The notes under the pieces were generated by a model that was given only the letters and a program-made list of their open reading frames with translations, ran no database searches and was not told the origin of the DNA. From NCBI GenBank assembly GCA_944321865.1, contig CALUMZ010000003.1, forward strand, positions 18,357 through 82,356: 64,000 bases of DNA, in the 5' to 3' direction. The position numbers were made by a program, and so were the translations under genes. Origin of the DNA: an uncultured Muribaculaceae bacterium. GTDB taxonomy: Bacteria; Bacteroidota; Bacteroidia; Bacteroidales; Muribaculaceae. Position 1 is the stretch's first letter; each line of letters starts with the position of its first letter. Shown here one piece after another: positions 34,624 through 44,100 of this stretch.

Positions 34624-36039
34624 ATGAAAACCAATCGACTTAAATTGTCAATGTTGCTGCTGTCGGCAACAGTCATGGCAGCCATGGCAATATCGTCATG
34701 CAGCCGCAATACCACCGGCAGCCACTTAATACCGGCCACTCTTCCCGACACGCTCATCGTGGGCACGCTCTACAGCCCCACGTCATACTTCTACTACAAG
34801 GAAGATACCATGGGATATGAATATGAGCGCATCTGCAATTTTGCCGAAGACAAGGGGATTGCCACACGTTTCGTCATTGCCCGCAGCATGGAGTCGGTAA
34901 TCGAGATGCTCGACTCGGGGCACATCGACATCATTGCATACGAAGTCCCTGTCACTGCCGAATACAAGCAGCGCGTCTTAAGTTGCGGAACCGAAAACAT
35001 CACTCACCAAGTACTTGTCCAGCCCAAGAGCGACTCGCTGATAACCGATGTGACCGGATTGATAGGTCGTGACGTATATGTCGAAAAGGGCTCGAAATAT
35101 GAAGCCCGGCTCAAGAATCTTGACAACGAAATCGGTGGCGGTATAAACATTCACACCGTCGAGGAAGACTCGCTCATAGCCGACGACCTTGTGGAAATGG
35201 TTTCAGAGGGGAAAATACCGCTAACCATCGTCGACAGCGACATTGCACGGCTCAACCGCACTTATTACAGCAACATCGACATATCGCTTGAAGTGAGTTT
35301 CCCGCAGCGGGCGGCATGGGCGGTGAAGAAAGGCAATGAATGGCTCGCCGACACCATTACCGAGTGGGCAAAAAATGAAGAAAGCCGCCCGGCCTACAAG
35401 TTGATATTAAAGCGTTATTTCGAGCTTGGCAAAATGGGGGTTACCGACGATGACGAGGCCAACGAAGCAATATCGGTGAGCAGGAACCTGCAACACGGCT
35501 TCATATCGCCCTACGACGACATTTTCCGCCACCATGCCGCTACCATCGGGTGGGACTGGCGCATGCTGGCCGCCCAAGCGTGGGTGGAATCGAAATTCCG
35601 CAACGATGTGGTATCGTGGGCCGGAGCGCGCGGACTGATGCAGCTGATGCCGCGCACGGCACGTGCCTACGGCATAACATTCGAAGAAACCACCGACCCC
35701 GACAAGAACGTGGGAGCTGCCGTCCGCAGCATTCGCGACCTTGAACGCTCGCTTGCCAAGCGTGTCACCGACCCGCAAGAACGGCTCAACTTCATCATCG
35801 CGGCCTACAACTCGGGGATAGGCCACATATACGACGCCATGGCTCTGGCCGAGAAATATGGCAAGAATCCCGCCGTGTGGTACGGCAATGTGGAAGAAGC
35901 CGTCCTATGGAAAGCAAATCCCGAATTTTACAACGACCCCGTGTGCCGTTTCGGTTATTTCCGAGGCCGACAGACGGTAAACTACGTCCGCCAAGTGACA
36001 CGCTACTACAACCTTTACAAATCCCGCATACCCCTGTAA
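34624..36039 (+). CDS. MltF-like lytic transglycosylase lipoprotein
   Basis: A 471-residue lipoprotein with signal peptide and lipobox ISSC (lipidated Cys26). Residues about 38-275 form a solute-binding-type domain (VGTLYSPTSYFYYKEDTMGYEYE, and VTGLIGRDVYVEKGS). Residues about 300-440 are a lytic transglycosylase domain with AQAWVESKFRND, where Glu322 is the catalytic acid, then GARGLMQLMPRTARAYG and AAYNSGIGHI. It cleaves glycan strands to 1,6-anhydroMurNAc, probably controlled by ligand binding to the first domain. Last gene of the plus-strand group; a family 3 repeat follows. Confidence 0.92.
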   Translation: MKTNRLKLSMLLLSATVMAAMAISSCSRNTTGSHLIPATLPDTLIVGTLYSPTSYFYYKEDTMGYEYERICNFAEDKGIATRFVIARSMESVIEMLDSGHIDIIAYEVPVTAEYKQRVLSCGTENITHQVLVQPKSDSLITDVTGLIGRDVYVEKGSKYEARLKNLDNEIGGGINIHTVEEDSLIADDLVEMVSEGKIPLTIVDSDIARLNRTYYSNIDISLEVSFPQRAAWAVKKGNEWLADTITEWAKNEESRPAYKLILKRYFELGKMGVTDDDEANEAISVSRNLQHGFISPYDDIFRHHAATIGWDWRMLAAQAWVESKFRNDVVSWAGARGLMQLMPRTARAYGITFEETTDPDKNVGAAVRSIRDLERSLAKRVTDPQERLNFIIAAYNSGIGHIYDAMALAEKYGKNPAVWYGNVEEAVLWKANPEFYNDPVCRFGYFRGRQTVNYVRQVTRYYNLYKSRIPL

Positions 36040-36047
36040 CACCCCCT

Positions 36048-36100
36048 TTAACCCAAATCGGCAATTAAATTTTATGACCGTTTTTTTTGGGGGGGGGGAT
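36048..36100. repeat. Family 3 repeat with a T8G10 tract (copy 3c)
   Basis: TTTAACCCAAATCGGCAATTAAATTTTATGACCG is followed by eight T and ten G residues (36081-36098). The right arm is replaced by the homopolymers. It lies between the convergent transglycosylase and dehydrogenase genes. Confidence 0.8.
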
Positions 36101-36139
36101 AAAAACTTCGCTTCAGGCTCGACGGATTTTCTGCTTTTA

Positions 36140-37174
36140 TTATCGGCCTATCGCTACTTTTATCACACCGTCGAGGCGTTTTTCAAAAATGCGATACGCT
36201 TCGGCAATATCTTTAAGCGGATAGCGATGTGTGATGAGCGGGGTCGTATCTATCAATCCGGCTTCAATCAAGCGCAGTATCTCGGCACAGTCGCAGCCAT
36301 CGACACCACCGGTCTTGAATGTTAGGTTCTTGCCATACATGTCGGGCAACGGCAACACCTGCGGGCTGTCATACATCGCCACCACCGTCACCGTGGCGTT
36401 CGGTCGGGCGCATTCCCACGCCATGCGGAAGGTATCGGCACCGCCGGCAACCTCCATCACCACATCGGCACCGCCGTGGTCGCTGTGCATCATCACAAAT
36501 TCTTTGCAACATTCCGGTTCTACGACCATTACATCGGGATAATGCTCACGGACAAAACGCCTCCTCTCGGCCGATTTTTCACACACAATTATGCGCTTGG
36601 GCGACTTCAGCCGCGTGCATAACAAGGTGCATATCCCGGTAGGTCCGGCACCGATTACAAGCACGGTGTCATCGGCTGAAATTTCAGAAATACGTGCTGC
36701 CCAGAAGCCTGTGGCAAGAATATCGCCAACAAACAGTGCCTGCTCGTCGCTTACTCCGGCCGGTATACGACTAAGCCCTTGGTCGGCGTATGGCACTCGC
36801 ACATACTCGGCCTGCCCGCCATCGATGCGGCAACCAAGCGCCCACCCGCCATTGGGATCAATGCAATTGTTTACCCAACCGTGACGGCAAAAAAAGCACT
36901 CGCCACAAAACGTCTCAACATTCACAGCAACGCGGTCGCCGCGCTTCACTGTGGCAACATCGGCTCCCGTTTCCTCCACTATGCCCACCATTTCATGCCC
37001 AACGGTTATTCCCGGCACTGCACGCGGCACGCTGCCATGCTTTATGTGCAAGTCACTTGTGCAAATGCTGCCAAGTGTCACCCGCACTATGGCATCGCGC
37101 GAGTCGATTATTTCGGGTTTTGGTTTCTCAATCAGTTCAAATTCACCTTGTTTTACGTAAGTGTATGCAAGCAT
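36140..37174 (-). CDS. Zinc-dependent medium-chain alcohol dehydrogenase
   Basis: A 344-residue cytosolic enzyme. The catalytic zinc site includes Cys of GSICTSDLHIKHG (near 37) and GHEMVG (near 58). The structural zinc loop is CGECFFCRHGWVNNC (near 87-101). The NAD(P) Rossmann motif is VLVIGAGPTGICTLL near 168-182. It resembles threonine or sorbitol dehydrogenase branches; the substrate is not deducible. ATG 37174 (MLAYTYVKQGEF) is used because the longer open frame lacks family sequence. Confidence 0.9.
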   Translation of the reverse strand: MLAYTYVKQGEFELIEKPKPEIIDSRDAIVRVTLGSICTSDLHIKHGSVPRAVPGITVGHEMVGIVEETGADVATVKRGDRVAVNVETFCGECFFCRHGWVNNCIDPNGGWALGCRIDGGQAEYVRVPYADQGLSRIPAGVSDEQALFVGDILATGFWAARISEISADDTVLVIGAGPTGICTLLCTRLKSPKRIIVCEKSAERRRFVREHYPDVMVVEPECCKEFVMMHSDHGGADVVMEVAGGADTFRMAWECARPNATVTVVAMYDSPQVLPLPDMYGKNLTFKTGGVDGCDCAEILRLIEAGLIDTTPLITHRYPLKDIAEAYRIFEKRLDGVIKVAIGR

Positions 37175-37302
37175 ATCGGTTATTTGTTTAGTATATGCAA
37201 AGATAATACCCACAAATTTAGTAAAAATTGCCATCACCCGGTTTGCGATACACGCAAATATCGCTAAATTTGCAACAGACAGCATAAAAGGAAGAACAAT
37301 TT

Positions 37303-37554
37303 ATGAGAGCAACAATTTCGTTAGACAGCCTGTGGCAAACCATACAATCAATGCCGACCGACAAGCAAATGTGGCTTTTAGAAAAGCTGCAAAACAGCTT
37401 GTTGTGCCAAACCGTTGAAGAAGACAGCACAAAATACATCAGCAAGCAGGAAATACTTACCGGGATAGATGCGGGGCTGAAAGACTTGAAAGCCGGCAGA
37501 AAGCAATCATTCGACGATTTTATTAAAGAAATGGAAAATGAAATACAAGACTGA
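37303..37554 (+). CDS. Antitoxin of a RelE-type toxin-antitoxin pair
   Basis: An 83-residue protein: an N-terminal beta-helix start (MRATISLDSLWQTIQSMPTDKQMWLLEKL), then an acidic C-terminal tail (DFIKEMENEIQD) of the sort that wraps a basic toxin. It overlaps the toxin gene by 17 bases, the usual coupled arrangement. The family is assigned mainly from the partner. Confidence 0.75.
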   Translation: MRATISLDSLWQTIQSMPTDKQMWLLEKLQNSLLCQTVEEDSTKYISKQEILTGIDAGLKDLKAGRKQSFDDFIKEMENEIQD

Positions 37555-37879
37555 AATTCTTGCCACTTTCAAAAAAGAATTCAAACGACTATTAAAACGC
37601 TATCCGTCTCTAATAGAAGATGTGAAAACTTTACGGCAAAACTTGGAAGCATTCCCCGATCTTGGTACCGACCTCGGAGGCGGGCTTAGAAAAGTGAGAA
37701 TGCGCATCACTTCAAAGGGCAAAGGCAAAAGCGGCGGCGCAAGGGTTATAACTCTAACCGTGATAATTTCTACCGAAGAAACCGAAATCGACCTCCTCTA
37801 TATCTACGACAAAGCAGAACGCTCAACCATTTCCCGCAAAGAGATTGACGAACTTCTCACAAAAAACGACCTGAAATAA
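37538..37879 (+). CDS. RelE/ParE-family toxin
   Basis: A 113-residue basic protein. FKKEFKRLLKRYPSLIEDV forms the opening helices, then KVRMRITSKGKGKSGGARVIT and EIDLLYIYDKAERSTIS strands typical of the RelE-like group with the KGKGKSGGAR signature. Such toxins cleave mRNA on the ribosome or act on gyrase; this branch is likely an mRNA interferase. Its stop abuts the stop of the convergent flavoprotein gene with no spacer. Confidence 0.85.
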   Translation: MKYKTEILATFKKEFKRLLKRYPSLIEDVKTLRQNLEAFPDLGTDLGGGLRKVRMRITSKGKGKSGGARVITLTVIISTEETEIDLLYIYDKAERSTISRKEIDELLTKNDLK

Positions 37880-39460
37880 TCACTCCCCGGCATTCAACGC
37901 GGCTGCAAGGGCTTCGGCACAACGCTCGCCGTCAATGGCAGCCGACACTATTCCCCCGGCATATCCGGCTCCCTCGCCACAAGGATAAAGGCCTTTCACA
38001 TCGATGTGGCACATTTGCACCATATCGCGCGGAATGCGTACAGGCGATGACGTCCGGGTCTCAACGCCTATCACTATTGCATCGTTGGTGAGAAATCCCC
38101 GGGACGTACTGCCAAATACTCGAAACGCCTTTCGCAACCTGTTACCGATAAATGCCGGAAGCCACACGTCAAGACGCGACGTTTGCAAGCCGGCGGGATA
38201 TGACGATTGCGGCAAATCTGCGCTGTTGCGTCCCTCCACAAAATCGACCATGCGCTGTGCACCGGCACATTGCGACCGGCCGGCAGCTTCAAAACACCGG
38301 CGCTCAAGTTGTTGTTGGAATCGCATCACACACAAGGCATCATCGGGCTTGTAATTCGGCAGGTCTTCGGGATGTATTTCCACAACCATTCCCGAATTGG
38401 CCCAACGTGAATTACGCCCCGAAGCCGACATCCCGTTCACAACAAGTTGTTCCGGACCGCTTGCAGCCGGCACCACCACCCCTCCGGGACACATGCAGAA
38501 GGAATATACCCCGCGGCCATCGACTTGTGTCACAAAAGCATATTCGGCAGCCGGCAGGTATTTGCCTCTTCCTTCTTTGCTATGATATTGAATTTGGTCG
38601 ATCAAATGCTGCGGATGCTCAAGCCTCACCCCTATGGCAATGCCTTTGGCCTCGATGTGTATATTGCTTTTATCAAGCATTTCATAAACGTCTCGGGCCG
38701 AATGTCCGGTGGCAAGTATTACTTGTCCTTCGTAGCATTCACCCGAAGCACACTCTACCCCCCTTATGGCAGTACCATCTTCACTCATGACAAGCCCGGT
38801 TACACGTGTGCCAAAGTGCACTTCGCCACCGCATCGCAATATCGTCTTGCGCATGGCCTCGATAACCCGTGGCAATTTATCACTGCCAATGTGAGGATGA
38901 GCGTCGACCAAAATATCCTGCGAAGCCCCATGCTGATGAAATATATTCAAAATACGGTCGATCGAACCGCGTTTCTTGCTGCGAGTGTACAACTTGCCAT
39001 CGGAGAATGCACCTGCACCGCCTTCACCGAAACAATAATTTGAATTGTCGTCAACAACACCTTCACGCGATATGCGTGCTATGTCTACACTGCGCTCGGC
39101 AACCGGCTTTCCTCGTTCGACAACTATCGGCCGCACCCCGAGTTCGATCAATCGCAATGCGGCAAACAGTCCTCCGGGCCCCATACCCACTACAACAGCC
39201 TGATGTGCATTGTCGGGCAGTGGATTATAATCTATGGGATGCGTAATGGGCGATAACGCAGGTTGCGGTTCATCGACATACACCACAAGACGCAAGTTTA
39301 TCATAACCCTGCGTTGGCGTGCATCGATCGACCGCTTGGATATAACAATCCCTTCTATTTGAGATTCCTGCACCCCCAATTCCCGGGCTACGTATTTCTT
39401 CAGTTTAGACTCAACGTATGCCACATCGGGCGATACTCTTACTTGCAACTCGCTAACCAT
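37880..39460 (-). CDS. FAD-dependent oxidoreductase of the COG2509 type
   Basis: A 526-residue protein. An N-terminal region of about 95 residues (YVESKLKKYVARELGVQESQ) precedes the FAD-binding motif AVVVGMGPGGLFAALRLIELGVRP near 88-111. NYCFGEGGAGAFSDGKLYTRSKKRG near 140-164 is diagnostic of this group. VILATGHSARDVYEML and the C-terminal GLYPCGEGAGYAGGIVSAAIDG complete the dinucleotide fold. The reaction is not known for the family. Last gene of the nadE-led run, 6 bases after the macro-like gene. Confidence 0.88.
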   Translation of the reverse strand: MVSELQVRVSPDVAYVESKLKKYVARELGVQESQIEGIVISKRSIDARQRRVMINLRLVVYVDEPQPALSPITHPIDYNPLPDNAHQAVVVGMGPGGLFAALRLIELGVRPIVVERGKPVAERSVDIARISREGVVDDNSNYCFGEGGAGAFSDGKLYTRSKKRGSIDRILNIFHQHGASQDILVDAHPHIGSDKLPRVIEAMRKTILRCGGEVHFGTRVTGLVMSEDGTAIRGVECASGECYEGQVILATGHSARDVYEMLDKSNIHIEAKGIAIGVRLEHPQHLIDQIQYHSKEGRGKYLPAAEYAFVTQVDGRGVYSFCMCPGGVVVPAASGPEQLVVNGMSASGRNSRWANSGMVVEIHPEDLPNYKPDDALCVMRFQQQLERRCFEAAGRSQCAGAQRMVDFVEGRNSADLPQSSYPAGLQTSRLDVWLPAFIGNRLRKAFRVFGSTSRGFLTNDAIVIGVETRTSSPVRIPRDMVQMCHIDVKGLYPCGEGAGYAGGIVSAAIDGERCAEALAAALNAGE

Positions 39461-39466
39461 ATTCTT

Positions 39467-39886
39467 TTATTTATGCGACAATACTTCTACAAACGTCTCG
39501 GGAAGGCATATATTGTCTATGCCCATGGCGTTGGCAAACAACGGGGCGATGTCGGCATCGGCAAATCCGGCTATGCCACAGCCTATGCGCGTGACAAAGA
39601 AAAACTTGTCGGTATTGCGGCAGGCATACTTTATAAAATCATCTACATACGGCCTTATGGTTTCCACGCCGCCCTGCATGGTTGGTATGGCGTAACTTTG
39701 CCCTTGGATTCCTACGCCATTCCCCCATTCCGCCCCAAATTTATCGAGTGCCACTCGTGCAGCGCCACCTCCATGAAAGCCACCCAAATTACTGCCAAAC
39801 ACAAAGACTTCATCGTTGCCCAACGCACTTATATCCGATGGTGTAAACAACGGTTTACCTTGTCTTACTTTATATTCTGTCATCAC
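39467..39886 (-). CDS. Macro-domain-like protein (A1S_2505-type)
   Basis: A 139-residue protein with EVFVFGSNLGGFHGGGAARVALDKFGAEWG near 26-56. This resembles the ligand loop of small macro-like proteins seen in phages and chromosomes, as I recall the group. FFVTRIGCGIAGFADADIAPLF near 95-116 is the second loop. Such proteins may bind ADP-ribose or related nucleotides; activity is unproven. Its place between an NAD synthetase-led operon and a flavoprotein hints at NAD-derived metabolite handling. Gaps of 14 and 6 bases to its neighbours. Confidence 0.8.
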   Translation of the reverse strand: MMTEYKVRQGKPLFTPSDISALGNDEVFVFGSNLGGFHGGGAARVALDKFGAEWGNGVGIQGQSYAIPTMQGGVETIRPYVDDFIKYACRNTDKFFFVTRIGCGIAGFADADIAPLFANAMGIDNICLPETFVEVLSHK

Positions 39887-39900
39887 TCTTATGCCCTTGT

Positions 39901-41103
39901 TTAAAATCGCACACCTGCCGTCAATGTCAGATTCTCGATTGAATTAAAAAAATTATATTGCCTGCTTGCATACCAGTGACCATCCATTTTGCCATGCAGC
40001 CCTACAAACAAGTCGCGATGGCTGTAAACCAATGCAAACATTCCTTTTACGTTCAGCGAAAACAAGTCGGTATTTCCTTCGACCGAGCTTTCAAGACAAT
40101 GCTTGAACCCAAATGACGGGAGTGCCGATATATTGAACAACCAATGCTTTGAAATCACCCAATTATACCCATATCCGGCCACCAGACAATAATCATAATA
40201 ATTAAATCTGTACTTCATTATATCGGGTTCGGGAAGAAACGCCCTCATATCATCGGGCAATACTCCAAAGTCAATATCGACATCTTGATACGAAACCGTG
40301 AGACCTGCAATCAACGACCCTGCACTGCGTTTTTGAATTTTCGAGAAATTATATGCAGCACCGTGTGAATATCGCTTATTATTGAAAAAATAATAAACAT
40401 CGATACCATACGACTCTAATTTCAACCCGTCAAACTTGTGTTTAAACCATTTTCTTTCATTGTAGTCACCGAGTCGGTGCATGTTGGTACCACCTGTATT
40501 CTTGTTGTAATAAACATTGGCCGAAAGCAACGCACACGTAAAATTAAAATCAAATTTATTATGCGTAACAGGTTGCCCGAAGAAGATGTAACCGGCATCA
40601 AACATATATCCCAAACTTACTGCCATATAAGAAATATATCCGCCAATGTTACAACACGGATCCGACAACATCCTGACAGGCGTACCGCCCTCTTGCATAT
40701 TCATTGCATAACTGTCGACCCAGTTATCGTTTTTGAAAAATAACTTCCATCGTTTTCCCGTGCCGACAACGTATGCCGAATCGTAGGAATTAAACGTCTT
40801 GTCCGCCCAATTATAAGCATCGACGCAGAATTTCACGAATTTAGGATAATTAACCTCCTTATCCTTCATATCGAGTTTACCACGCACCATGGCCTTATAC
40901 CAGTAATCACGGTCGTGCTTCAACATCTTCTGCACGACGTTGCCTTTCTCGTTTTTCAACACCATGGTATCCTCTTCAGATATAGAAGTGCCATCCATGA
41001 CAGGCCGGCTTAACGCTTCGTAAGCATCTTGCCCCCAAAGCGAAACACAGCTGCAACACATAAACATTATCCCTAACAATATTGTCTTTAACTTTGCTGT
41101 CAT
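39901..41103 (-). CDS. DUF4421 outer-membrane-type protein
   Basis: A 400-residue exported protein with a signal peptide (about 1-24, ending SLWGQ). After a helical N-terminal stretch (VQKMLKHDRDYWYKAMVRGK) it is made of alternating strands ending in aromatic residues, with a terminal LTLTAGVRF typical of outer-membrane barrels. DUF4421 has no known role. The gene follows tamB by 18 bases; TamB helps assemble or supply the outer membrane, so a link to envelope building is plausible. Confidence 0.83.
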   Translation of the reverse strand: MTAKLKTILLGIMFMCCSCVSLWGQDAYEALSRPVMDGTSISEEDTMVLKNEKGNVVQKMLKHDRDYWYKAMVRGKLDMKDKEVNYPKFVKFCVDAYNWADKTFNSYDSAYVVGTGKRWKLFFKNDNWVDSYAMNMQEGGTPVRMLSDPCCNIGGYISYMAVSLGYMFDAGYIFFGQPVTHNKFDFNFTCALLSANVYYNKNTGGTNMHRLGDYNERKWFKHKFDGLKLESYGIDVYYFFNNKRYSHGAAYNFSKIQKRSAGSLIAGLTVSYQDVDIDFGVLPDDMRAFLPEPDIMKYRFNYYDYCLVAGYGYNWVISKHWLFNISALPSFGFKHCLESSVEGNTDLFSLNVKGMFALVYSHRDLFVGLHGKMDGHWYASRQYNFFNSIENLTLTAGVRF

Positions 41104-41121
41104 AGGCTACTTGAAAATATT

Positions 41122-44100
41122 CTATTCAACCGGAACGACAGGTTCCCGTTCCAATATATCATCGTTTACATGTTTTGCCACAGTATCGGCAGGCTCCTTG
41201 TTTTCCGACTTTCTTTGAGGCTTCTTCCGCCACAAGAAATCATATATGTTGTCAAAATCATGTTTGAAAACCACTCCCACCCCTTGCGTTGTCAACGCAC
41301 TGCGCACGTAGTAATTCTGGTCGTTGTAGTGGTTGTAGGCTTTCAACCTTATGTTACCGTTTTTCGTCAACAAATACTCTATGTCAAAGTCACCGATAAA
41401 ATTGGAATTTCGCGTATTCATGGCATTATCCCGATACCCGAAATTACCATTAAACAACAACCTGTTATTCAACAATTGGCTCGACAGCGCAAGTTCCACT
41501 TCTATGTCAGAGAAGTCACCGTTTTCACTCCTCAAATTTGGCGATATGCTCCAGTTCTCACTCATTTGCCCAAGCAAATTGGACAATTGCGATGAAATTG
41601 TAGACGAAGCCACCGAAGCCAGTTCGTTGCTGCGATTGTTATCAGCCATATAATCGGGCGTGTAAAAACTGTTCAGGGCCAACAAATAAATTATTTGGCG
41701 GTTCATCATGTCCTCGGTGCTCACTATGCTCATCACTTTGCGATATACGTCGGAAGTCAAGGTCGGGAACTCAAGACCGAACGAAATCTCCGGTGCGCTT
41801 ATATCGCCTTGCAACCTCAGCAATGCGTTCACCGGAACGTTCGTGCGGTTCAATTCCCTGTCGGTGGCAAACGACTCGTCAAGTTCGGCCAGATTGGCAT
41901 GCAGCGAATAAATCGCTTCAATATCCATCACGGCCGATAACGGGTTACCGTTAAACGTGAGGCTGCTCCCTTCCCTGATAGTAAAATCCTTGATTATTAT
42001 ATCTTGCAAGGTGAAGTTGTAATTGCCTCGGGCAAGGGTATAAGTTCCAAACATTGTCATTTCCTCATCGGCACTGTTATAGCCTATGCGCAAATTGCCA
42101 TTGCCCGTAGCCCTGATTTTATCTCCGCCCGAAGGGTCCATTATCAAGTTCATTTGTGCTTGCGGCGTTGCCTCAATCAACAAGTTTATGTTAAACTGTG
42201 ACGGATTTCCACTCTCCGACTTCTTTTGGCTTTTCAAGAATTCTTTAACTCGCTCGGGCCGGGCATCATTCTCCTCATCGTCATCTTTGCCAACCTTATT
42301 TCTATCGACAAATGTTATGAAGTCATATTCGGTAGCCACCTTTGTGTCCGACAGCACAAATGTAAAGCTGCTACCCGCGGCCGTTTCCATGTTTACGTCT
42401 ATGTTTACATAACCCGGCTTCCCCTCGATGAAAGCCGAACCGTTGCAGAATATACGTCCATACCAATCAGGGTTTATCTTCTGATTCACATCGAAACAAA
42501 GCAAATTGCGAGCATCGGTAAGCCTGAAATCAAATGTTGCGTCATGGAAATAATTATGTGTCACTTTACCCGTCAGGTAGGCAGTGTTCCCCATCTGATC
42601 TTTCAACTCTATTCCATCCATTGAAATAACACCGGGCCGCATCTTTACCGAGTCGGATGCCGTATAGTATACATTGGTATAATCAAGTTTCATGCGCAAC
42701 GAATCGGCATATACGTCGCCCGTGAGGTCTATATTCTTAAACGTTCCATACAAGACCACATGCCCCGAAGCCTCTCCGGTTATATCCGAGGAAAAAGCTT
42801 TCATAAATGGCTTCAAAAATGCTATATTCACCCTTTGTGGCTTAAAATCAAAATATAGGGAATCGCGCGCTATGAATATTTTACCGTCGATTTTTGTATT
42901 TAATTTGTTTTTTTGAGACACGTCGGCTTTAATCGTGACGCACTTGTCCTCATTTATCCACGAACTCAATATCTTGGCATCGCCAAACACGGCATCGTTA
43001 TAAGATAACGCCTTGACAAAGAGTCCTTCGGTATACATTCGTGGTATGCCCGACAATAAATCAGAGGCATAAAAAGTACCGGTGGCACGACCGCCAAAGG
43101 TCACATTGTCGATTGCCAACGTTTCAAACACATAATCAAGATTTATGTCACTGAGTTCCACCGTTATTTCATCCTCAGGCACATCACTTGCCACGCCGTT
43201 TATCTTTATGTACTGCTTCTCACATGTTACGTATATATCGTTTACGGATATATGTTTCCGGGCCACATCTACACGAGCCGGATGTACAAGCCATGCAGTG
43301 TCGTTAAACATTATTTCCGAGGGATTGATATCTATCCTTGCTTCCGGGATATTTGTAACAGTATCTTTCCACACATTCGCCGAAGCACTCAATTCCCCAC
43401 TATACGACTTCTTGTTGTCGACAGTCCACGACACATTACTATCTATGCGGTCGTTTATACCGTTTGCCATAACTGTAAGCGCAAGTTTCCCTTTTTTCAA
43501 TGGAATTATCGAATATGCGTCGACTTGCAAATTGTCGTTAAGGGATATTTGCAGACGGGTTCCCTCTATCAATTTATTTTTCTGTTGTATGTAAGGAGCA
43601 TCTACGAGCAAATATAACGAATGGTTGCTATCGGTTATAAACCCTTCGAGAGCTACCGGGCTCAACGGTTTGACCGGCAACCCAAACATTTCGGCAATAT
43701 CGTCCATATTGTCTACCAAGAAATTGAAATACAGATTATTGGGAATGTCATCATTATATTTGTTCCCCCGCTTTCTCCCCTTTCGTTTTCCTTCGTCTTC
43801 TTTTTCGGCAACAAATAATGCCGGGAACGGACGTGCAAGCATCTTCTTTATCGACTGCGCCAAACCATACGCATCATATTGCCCCGATATGTTACCGTTT
43901 ATTATATCGGAAGTAACTTTTATATTTTTAGGTACCGAATTATTGTCGGCTTCGACAAGGAAATTTGAAATATGAATTCCATTATTCGACGAATCGCAAT
44001 ATTCAAAATTGCGAAATAATACATTCCCCGTAAAATTATTAAAGTCATTACCGGCAAAGAATGCGTCCAGTTCAAACGATAATTTTTTCCCGGGATACTT

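Noticed and set aside
36074..36325. Open frame starting in the T8G10 tract
   Set aside because: It is the reverse of the dehydrogenase C terminus plus homopolymer sequence, without family features.
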